Translations under genes and position numbers: made by a program
Assembly (NCBI RefSeq): GCF_010669145.1
Contig: NZ_CP048632.1
Coordinates: forward strand, 1,240,001-1,304,000
Source: Rhizobium oryzihabitans
GTDB lineage: Bacteria; Pseudomonadota; Alphaproteobacteria; Rhizobiales; Rhizobiaceae
Length of the DNA stretch: 64,000 nucleotides
Direction of reading: 5' to 3'
The notes under the pieces: generated by a model
What the model was told of the DNA's origin: nothing
The model's input: the letters and a program-made list of their open reading frames with translations, nothing else
Database searches by the model: none
In this document: one piece after another, positions 58,541-64,000 of the stretch
How the letters are laid out: the number at the start of each line of letters is the position of its first letter
Numbering within the stretch: the first letter of the stretch is position 1

Positions 58541-58716
58541 TCAAAGCCTGAACAAGTCACGGAAAATGCAAAATAAATGGCTGTCGAGGCGTGCATGGCG
58601 GATTTGCGCCGCCGCATGGGGAACCCGAAGTCCCGTAAAAACGTTGTGCACAACGGGTTGTCCTGTTGCGCATATCCATGCGGCAGGAAGGCCGGCAATA
58701 ACGGGGGGTAATCCGA

Positions 58717-59817
58717 ATGGGGTCCATGATGCGAACGGCTTCTTTTTCAATGCATGTCGTTTCCGCCGTTCTTCTGGTGGCGGCACTGCCGTCACCGTCG
58801 CGGGCGCAGCAGCCGGCACCGCAATTTAACGTCGTGACCGACGCTGTTCTTTTCGATGGCGGCCCCTCGCTCGGCAACAGCGACAAAGTGCGGTGGGATT
58901 TTTACAAGGCCGATCGGAACGGAACGCGCACGGATGCCAATGCCGGCGGGTCCTATGACGCCACTTTCGAGGCGAAGCTGCCGGCCGGCAGATATGTCGG
59001 CGTCGCGGTGCTGGGCAATGTCACCCGCGAAATACCATTTGAGGTGAAGGACGGAAGCGTCGCAAGGCCGAAGGTTAATTTCGACGCGGCAGAACTGACG
59101 GTGGTGCCGAAGCGCAGCCCCGACAGCGATGTGGAAACGCAGGCGAAGACCGAAATCACCAAGGGCGATTTCAAGGACAGCGTCTACGGCCAGAACACGG
59201 CCTTCGTGCCGGCAGGCGAAGTGCTCCTCACCGGCAGCATCGGCCCGGCACGGGCGCAGGAAACGCTTGCCATCAAGGCCGGGGAAAAGATCAGCCACGA
59301 GCTCGTCATTCCGAGCGGCGTGGTCGTTGCCAAGGCGGTCTATGCGCAGGACGGCAAGGCAGTGGAGACGGACGATATCCGTTTCGAGGCGCTCTCGGCC
59401 AAGGAGACGCTGGACGGCACCCGCCAGACCATCAACGGCGTTTACGGCACCGGCAAGATCATGGAAATGCCGGCGGGCGATTTCGTGATGCGCGCCCGTC
59501 TGGGCAAAGTCATGGTCGAGCAGCCCTTTACCGTGACGGCCGGAAAACGCTCTGAAATCAACATCGACCTTAATGCGGGCGTTCTGGCAATCACGGCGCC
59601 GGGTGCCGAGCGGATCGACATCGTCGAAACGACCAAAGACCTTCAGGGCACGCAAAAGGAAATTTCCGGCCGGTACGGCACCCGGCATCAGGAGACCCTG
59701 CATCCCGGCGATTATTCGGTGAAGGTGAGCTACGACGAGAAGTCCGGCCGCGACCCGAAGGAGATCAAGGCGACGGTCAAGGCCGCAGAGCGGACAGAGA
59801 CGAACGTGCCGGAGTAG
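58717..59817 (+). CDS. Exported repeat protein of unknown function
   Basis: A 366-residue exported protein. Signal peptide MHVVSAVLLVAALPSPSRAQ. Three beta-sandwich-like repeats can be seen: LPAGRYVGVAVLGNVTREIPFEV near residue 90, MPAGDFVMRARLGKVMVEQPFTV near 255, and LHPGDYSVKVSYDE near 330, suggesting tandem carboxypeptidase-regulatory-like domains. No catalytic motif. GGGGGT upstream. Likely surface or periplasmic. Confidence 0.65.
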   Translation: MGSMMRTASFSMHVVSAVLLVAALPSPSRAQQPAPQFNVVTDAVLFDGGPSLGNSDKVRWDFYKADRNGTRTDANAGGSYDATFEAKLPAGRYVGVAVLGNVTREIPFEVKDGSVARPKVNFDAAELTVVPKRSPDSDVETQAKTEITKGDFKDSVYGQNTAFVPAGEVLLTGSIGPARAQETLAIKAGEKISHELVIPSGVVVAKAVYAQDGKAVETDDIRFEALSAKETLDGTRQTINGVYGTGKIMEMPAGDFVMRARLGKVMVEQPFTVTAGKRSEINIDLNAGVLAITAPGAERIDIVETTKDLQGTQKEISGRYGTRHQETLHPGDYSVKVSYDEKSGRDPKEIKATVKAAERTETNVPE

Positions 59818-59836
59818 TGGCTGATGGGTCCTCCCG

Positions 59837-59955
59837 CCCTCATTCCTGTGCTTGTCACAGGAATCCAGTCGACGCGCATCTGCGCGGCGCGAGGAGTCTT
59901 TTCAGCCCAAGGACTTGGGCTGGCTGGATTCCTGTGACAAGCACAGGAATGAGGG
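59837..59955. repeat. Mosaic palindromic repeat, family A, full copy
   Basis: CCCTCATTCCTGTGCTTGTC at the left, GTCTTTTCAGCCCAAGGACT centrally and GTGACAAGCACAGGAATGAG at the right end. Same architecture as 10123-10240; sits between convergent genes. Confidence 0.87.
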
Positions 59956-59982
59956 CGTTGGGGGAATGTGGAATGTGGACCG

Positions 59983-60495
59983 TCACAGTTTCCGGCCAGA
60001 CGATCCATATTTAGGCCTGAGCATCGGATGGCTGGAAAAATGCTTTTCGTGTTTGACCGTCATTTGCAGCGGCTCGCCAACTTTCACGCCGGCAAATCCT
60101 GACGCCGCGATGCGATCGCACAACCTGATCCACTGGCAACCGCGACAGGCCTGCCGGATGTCTCCGGCGGCGAAAGCCATGCGCATCCTTGCCAAAAGAT
60201 CCGGCGTCACCCGCAGCCGTTTGCCGGCGGTCAGTGTTTCGCCCAAAAGCGTCGAAACCGAAAGCCGGGCCGCCTCGTCCCTCTGCACTACGCCTTCGTT
60301 GAAACAGTGGGCATGGCTTTCGCACAAAAGGCCGACGCAGATATCGTCAGGGCCGTCCACCAGCTCGATATCTTCGTCGCCCGCATTCAGGCGAGCGGCA
60401 ACACGATCGTAATTTTCGACGAAGCCGGATGAATATCCCTTCCCCACATAGGTCAGCATGCAGAGAAGGTGATGCGGGCGCAGTCGAACCGTCAC
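59983..60495 (-). CDS. DUF1284 protein, probable iron-sulfur protein
   Basis: A 170-residue protein starting VRLRPHHLLCMLTYVGKGYS, a family signature (RxHHLLCxLxY). Cysteines at about 12, 53, 58, 64, 115, 118 and 125 include QACRGCQW, a likely cluster ligand set. DUF1284 proteins are annotated as iron-sulfur binding; no activity known to me. Confidence 0.8.
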   Translation of the reverse strand: MTVRLRPHHLLCMLTYVGKGYSSGFVENYDRVAARLNAGDEDIELVDGPDDICVGLLCESHAHCFNEGVVQRDEAARLSVSTLLGETLTAGKRLRVTPDLLARMRMAFAAGDIRQACRGCQWIRLCDRIAASGFAGVKVGEPLQMTVKHEKHFSSHPMLRPKYGSSGRKL

Positions 60496-60709
60496 TGGCG
60501 GTGTTTCCCGGGCTGGAAAGGGGTCTGCGGACAGAGGGAGCGCAAGGCGGGACAGCCGAAAAATCCGCCCGGTGATTTCGCCGTCTCAACCGTCATCCAT
60601 CTCCCCCTTCCGCTGATCTTGTCGCGGACAGGATATCGATACCCGACTTTTTCGACGGAGTCCAAAAGGGCGAGCCGAGAGCCACCATATGGAGCAAGTT
60701 GCGCTTGAC

Positions 60710-61390
60710 TTATCCAACGATCGCGAAGGCGTCGTGCATCGAGCCGGAAGAGGTGCGGATCGCCTTGCGGCCGATCCATTGCACGTGGCCGTCGAGGATG
60801 CGCACCGCCTCCTCGGCGCGGCCACCGCGCAAGGCGTCAAGGATTGCCCGGTGGTCGGTATCGGTGCGGCGCTCCCAGCCGGCCCGCCATGCGGAAAACA
60901 GGAACCGGGCGCTCGCCGCATGCAGGCCGTCGATCGCCTCCATCAGGCGCGGCATGTTGCAGGGCGCGGTGATGAGGCGGTGGAAGCGGCGATTGGCCTC
61001 CTCCCAGTGCTGCACATCGACGGCGCTATCGCCTTCGAGTGTCGCGGCTTCCGCCTGGTCGAGAATGGCTGAAGTCATGTTGGGAATGGCGTGGCGCAGC
61101 GCCAGAACCTCGAGTGCCGCGCGCATTTCCGCGACTTCGCGCACATCGGCAAGGCCGAAATCCGCGACCCGCACGCCCCGGCGCGGAATGCTCGCCGCCA
61201 GGCCCTGCGCTTCCAGCCTGCGGAACGCCTCACGCACGGGCACATGCGAGGCGCCGAATTCGGCAGCGATATGATCCTGCCTCAGCCGTTCACCCGGCGA
61301 CAGTTCACCGCGAACGATGCGGTCGGCCAGAGTGCGGCTGATGCGTGCGGCAATGGTGTCTTCAGGCGTGGTTTTCACTGTCTTGGGCAT
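60710..61390 (-). CDS. GntR-family regulator (FCD/FadR subfamily)
   Basis: A 226-residue regulator. N-terminal winged helix: ISRTLADRIVRGELSPGERLRQDHIAAEFGASHVPVREAFRRLEAQGLAASIPRRGVRV. C-terminal FCD helices: MRAALEVLALRHAI, EEANRRFHRLITAPCNMPRLMEAI, DHRAILDALRGGRAEEAVRILDGHV, with the metal-binding D/H/H pattern. Probably responds to an organic acid. Start ATG 61390 with AAGGGA. Target genes cannot be told. Confidence 0.85.
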   Translation of the reverse strand: MPKTVKTTPEDTIAARISRTLADRIVRGELSPGERLRQDHIAAEFGASHVPVREAFRRLEAQGLAASIPRRGVRVADFGLADVREVAEMRAALEVLALRHAIPNMTSAILDQAEAATLEGDSAVDVQHWEEANRRFHRLITAPCNMPRLMEAIDGLHAASARFLFSAWRAGWERRTDTDHRAILDALRGGRAEEAVRILDGHVQWIGRKAIRTSSGSMHDAFAIVG

Positions 61391-61612
61391 AACATCCCTT
61401 AACGCATCTGGCGCGACTGTGTGTAGCGCTTTTTGCACGCGGCAGATGCGCAAAGCCGAATATTCGAAGCCGCACAGTCGCTTGCCCGACCGGCCAAGCT
61501 ATGAGCCTGATGGGACCGACCCTTGCGGGGCAACCGGTTGAGCTTGGCGCAGACATGGTCTAAAAGCGCCGGCATCACTTTCTTCCAAGCAAATTCGATA
61601 CAGGGAGCGCCC

Positions 61613-62302
61613 ATGAGCGGCTTCGACCTCATTATTTTCGACTGTGACGGCGTTCTGGTCGATTCCGAAATCATCGCGGCGCAGGTGGAGTCCCGTCTTT
61701 TGACCGAGGCCGGTTATCCGATCTCCGTCGAGGAAATGGGCGAGCGCTTCGCCGGCATGACCTGGAAGAACATTCTTCTGCAGGTGGAAAGCGAAGCCAG
61801 CATTCCCCTCTCCGCCTCCCTGCTCGACAAATCCGAAAAGCTGCTCGACATGCGGCTGGAACGCGACGTGAAGATCATCGAGGGCGTCAAATTCGCGCTG
61901 TCGCGCCTGACGACACCGCGCTGCATCTGCTCGAATTCCTCCAGCCACCGCCTCGACATGATGCTGACGAAGGTGGGTCTGAAGCCCTATTTCGCGCCGC
62001 ATATCTATTCCGCCAAGGATCTCGGAGCCGACCGCGTGAAACCGAAGCCGGATATCTTCCTGCACGGCGCGACCCAGTTCGGCGTCTCCCCCGACCGCGT
62101 GGTCGTGGTCGAAGATTCCGTGCACGGCATCCATGGCGCGAAGGCCGCCGGCATGCGCGTCATCGGCTTCACCGGCGCATCCCACACCTATCCGAGCCAT
62201 GCCGACCGGCTGACGGATGCGGGCGCGGAAACAGTGATTTCGCGCATGCAGGACCTGCCCGCCGTCATTGCGGCAATGGCGGAGTGGGAAGGCGCTTTTT
62301 GA
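61613..62302 (+). CDS. HAD-superfamily phosphatase, phosphoglycolate phosphatase/beta-phosphoglucomutase-like
   Basis: A 229-residue HAD subfamily IA enzyme. Motif I DLIIFDCDGVLVDSE (nucleophile and acid Asps), a cap domain around 20-85, motif II CICSNSSSHRL, motif III KPKPDIFLHGA, motif IV VVVVEDSVHGIHGAKAAGM. AGGGAG precedes ATG 61613. It resembles the YieH/GPH group; sugar-phosphate substrates are likely. Confidence 0.87.
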   Translation: MSGFDLIIFDCDGVLVDSEIIAAQVESRLLTEAGYPISVEEMGERFAGMTWKNILLQVESEASIPLSASLLDKSEKLLDMRLERDVKIIEGVKFALSRLTTPRCICSNSSSHRLDMMLTKVGLKPYFAPHIYSAKDLGADRVKPKPDIFLHGATQFGVSPDRVVVVEDSVHGIHGAKAAGMRVIGFTGASHTYPSHADRLTDAGAETVISRMQDLPAVIAAMAEWEGAF

Positions 62303-62312
62303 CGAGGTAGCT

Positions 62313-62540
62313 GTGGTTACATCCCAGCCACAAAAGGAATTCGTACCCGGCCAAGGCTATACCGAAGCGGACTGGGATGCTGTCGACTTTCCCGAGATGT
62401 CGAATGAAGAGCTAGCAAATGCGCGCCCCGCCAGGGACGTTTTGCCGCCAGCTTTTTTTGAGGCTGTGGAGGAGTATCGAAACTCTCGTAGCCGCCCGTC
62501 AGCGGAGAAAGCGATGGCTGTGGGAAAACCCTCCGCTTAA
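62313..62540 (+). CDS. BrnA-like antitoxin without adjacent toxin
   Basis: About 75 residues from GTG 62313 (GAGG upstream): YTEADWDAVDFPEMSNEELANARPARDVLPPAFFEAVEEYRNSRSRPSAE matches the BrnA pattern (DWDAV...PxxxxEELAxARPA...LP...RGRP). Partner BrnT normally precedes BrnA, but here the upstream gene is an HAD phosphatase, 10 bases before. The RGRP motif appears as SRSRP. It may be a remnant or a trans-acting copy. Confidence 0.65.
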   Translation: MVTSQPQKEFVPGQGYTEADWDAVDFPEMSNEELANARPARDVLPPAFFEAVEEYRNSRSRPSAEKAMAVGKPSA

Positions 62541-62568
62541 AAAGCATGGAAAGTCGTAGACCTCTCCT

Positions 62569-62683
62569 CCGTCATGCCGGACTTGATCCGGCATCCAGTC
62601 ACGGCGCGTCTGCGCCGTGAGAAGAGTCTTTTGCGATCAATGACTTGACCGCGCTGGACCCCGGATCAAGTCCGGGGTGACGG
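62569..62683. repeat. Mosaic repeat, family B, good copy
   Basis: CCGTCATGCCGGACTTGATC, then CGGCATCCAGTCACGGCGCG at the left and, in mirror, GGACCCCGGATCAAGTCCGG plus GGTGACGG at the right. The central AGAAGAGTCTTTTGCGATCA aligns with the centre of family A, which makes these two families mosaics of shared modules. Between convergent genes. Confidence 0.85.
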
Positions 62684-62757
62684 AATTCGGACCTTTGCGC
62701 GCAATCAGAACCGAAGCCTGCCGAGCAGACTCCGGTTTTTACATTTCGCCCGTCAAA

Positions 62758-63330
62758 TCACCGGCGCTTGGTCTTTGACTTCGCGCTCTCGCCGCCGAAG
62801 CCGATATAGACGCTGACCGACTTCGGTGCGCCGCCCGGACCGTTGGGAATGGCCACATGGTCGTTGTTGAAAATGAACTGCGTGCCAGCTCCGCCTGCGG
62901 GGACATCGATGGCGAAATTGGTCGTTTCGCCGTAAATCTCGCCGTCGCCGTCCTTCACCGTCACGCGGATCGGAACCGTCACGCGGCCGGGCTTGGCCAT
63001 CGGGCCAGGAACGAGGCGGCCCTGCGCCAGCACGTTCACCGTCAGCGTGGTTTCGTTCGCGGTGCACGAGCGCGTCGTATCTGACAGCGAGACCTGATAG
63101 GCGAGTTTCTGCGGATCATCCTTGGCGCCACCGGCATAAACGCGGTGGACGGCGTTGGCATCGAGAACCGTGACCGTCGGGCAGTTGGCCTGCACCACCG
63201 GAGCAACGGCATTGGCCTGCGCCGCCGGAGGGTTGACGGCAAGCGAGTCCGACGGATTGGAGGAATTGCATCCTGCAACAACGGCCAGAAGCGACATCGC
63301 GGCGGACAAACGCAAGAAATTCCCTGACAC
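62758..63330 (-). CDS. Putative lipoprotein
   Basis: A 190-residue protein with lipobox VAGC after LRLSAAMSLLAV. The mature portion has NCPTVTVLDANAVHRVYAGGAKDDPQKLAYQVSLSDTTRSC and an Ig-like end. The NCPTV...TRSC pair could form a disulfide. GTG 63330 is the start. Conserved in rhizobia as I recall; function unknown. Confidence 0.68.
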   Translation of the reverse strand: MSGNFLRLSAAMSLLAVVAGCNSSNPSDSLAVNPPAAQANAVAPVVQANCPTVTVLDANAVHRVYAGGAKDDPQKLAYQVSLSDTTRSCTANETTLTVNVLAQGRLVPGPMAKPGRVTVPIRVTVKDGDGEIYGETTNFAIDVPAGGAGTQFIFNNDHVAIPNGPGGAPKSVSVYIGFGGESAKSKTKRR

Positions 63331-63560
63331 TCTTCTAATTCCCTCTCCATTGTCCCGGAACCGAACCGGAGACGCTGTTTATTGACCTTTCACGCAGGTT
63401 GGCGATGGTCTATAGCAGCGACGCCGGAAAAAATCGATTGGCATGTTCGGTTTTGCTTGAATTTTCAAAAAAGCCCTTCATTACCTCGCCAATCGCCTCA
63501 TTTCCGTGAGACGCTGCTGAAGAAGAAGCCGATGACCGGCACCGGACAAGGGACTATCTC

Positions 63561-64000
63561 GTGAAATATGTATCGACCAGGGGTGCGGCCCCTTCGCTTG
63601 GTTTCTGCGACGCGCTTCTGGCGGGCCTTGGCCGTGACGGCGGGCTTTACGTGCCGCGCGAATGGCCGTCCATGTCGAAGAAGGAAATCCGCAACCTGCG
63701 CGGCAAATCCTATCAGGACATCGCGTTTGAGGTTCTCTATCGTTTCACCGGCGGCGAAATTCCGGCCGACAAGTTCAGGGCGATGATCGACGACGCCTAT
63801 GCGACGTTCCGTCATCCGGCCGTCGTGCCGCTGACGCAGACCGGCCCGAACACCTTCGTGCTGGAGCTTTTCCACGGCACCACGCTCGCCTTCAAGGACG
63901 TGGCGATGCAGCTTCTCGCCCGCCTGATGGATTACACGCTTTCCGAGCGAGGCGAACGCGCCACCATCGTCGGCGCAACCTCGGGCGATACCGGCGGCGC
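63561..64000 (+). CDS. thrC: Threonine synthase (3' end outside the window)
   Basis: First 146 codons of a PLP enzyme turning O-phosphohomoserine into threonine. KYVSTRGAAPSLGFCDALLAGLGRDGGLYVPREWP is the ThrC N-terminus, and HGTTLAFKDVAMQLLARLMDY holds the PLP Lys. GATSGDTGGA, the phosphate-binding loop, ends the window. Start is GTG 63561, preceded by GGGACTATC. Confidence 0.93.
   Translation, partial: MKYVSTRGAAPSLGFCDALLAGLGRDGGLYVPREWPSMSKKEIRNLRGKSYQDIAFEVLYRFTGGEIPADKFRAMIDDAYATFRHPAVVPLTQTGPNTFVLELFHGTTLAFKDVAMQLLARLMDYTLSERGERATIVGATSGDTGG

Overview
The window is 64 kb of GC-rich bacterial chromosome from an alphaproteobacterium of the Rhizobiales, most likely Agrobacterium or a close Rhizobium relative. 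Evidence for this: a CcrM-type GANTC methylase with paired CtrA-like half-sites in its promoter, an assimilatory APS reductase next to cysDN, a BetI/BetB/BetA locus, an asparaginase of the rhizobial PF06089 type, ATP-dependent DNA ligase plus its exonuclease partner, and many copies of mosaic palindromic intergenic repeats of the kind that litter rhizobial genomes. It reads as ordinary chromosome: no phage, no transposase, no integrase, no CRISPR and no rRNA. Two tRNAs (Pro-CGG, Gln-TTG) lie on the minus strand.

Layout. 0-2.5 kb: a Zn/Cd/Pb P-type ATPase cut by the left edge. 2.5-6.3 kb: a Tat-type alpha/beta hydrolase and a ligase-exonuclease repair pair. 6.4-7.1 kb: a HigBA-like toxin-antitoxin module. 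7.1-12.9 kb: a DHA2 drug exporter with a divergent MarR regulator, two glutathione transferases, an asparaginase and a DUF3750 protein. 12.9-15 kb: a ClC channel and a ParDE module. 15-19 kb: betIBA for glycine betaine synthesis, with a long inverted repeat between betB and betA. 19-24.4 kb: HdeD, an orphan CopG antitoxin, an EAL-CBS-GGDEF protein, a quinone oxidoreductase, a TumE/TumA-like pair and a 24-codon ORF with an exceptionally complete Shine-Dalgarno sequence. 24.4-33.5 kb: sulfur assimilation, i.e. the sulfate ABC importer (sbp-cysTWA), an Rrf2-type regulator and cysHDN. 33.6-42.9 kb: small lipoproteins, the tRNAs, malate:quinone oxidoreductase, a metallo-beta-lactamase, a DUF1499 protein and a dicarboxylate symporter. 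42.9-47.2 kb: pyruvate phosphate dikinase and a secreted VOC protein. 47.2-54.5 kb: smc, dsbA, a DUF721 protein and a membrane protein, divergent from mutY and an HAD hydrolase. 54.5-64 kb: degP and a His-rich periplasmic protein, ccrM, a secreted repeat protein, DUF1284, a GntR regulator, an HAD phosphatase, a BrnA-like antitoxin, a lipoprotein and the start of thrC.

How the genes work together. Sulfate is imported by Sbp-CysTWA, activated to APS by CysDN and reduced by CysH. A perfect 8-bp inverted repeat sits between the -35 and -10 of sbp, and part of it recurs upstream of the Rrf2 gene, which suggests the Rrf2 protein may control the importer. Choline is oxidised to betaine by BetA and BetB under BetI, which has a clear 16-bp operator. 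The smc neighbourhood combines chromosome condensation, disulfide formation and base-excision repair.

Caution about sequence quality. Four genes between 45.4 and 54.4 kb (ppdK, smc, a DUF721 gene and an HAD gene) are each broken by what looks like one missing base at a G/C run. Because smc is normally essential and all four reading frames are otherwise intact, I treat these as probable consensus errors and give the full repaired extents.
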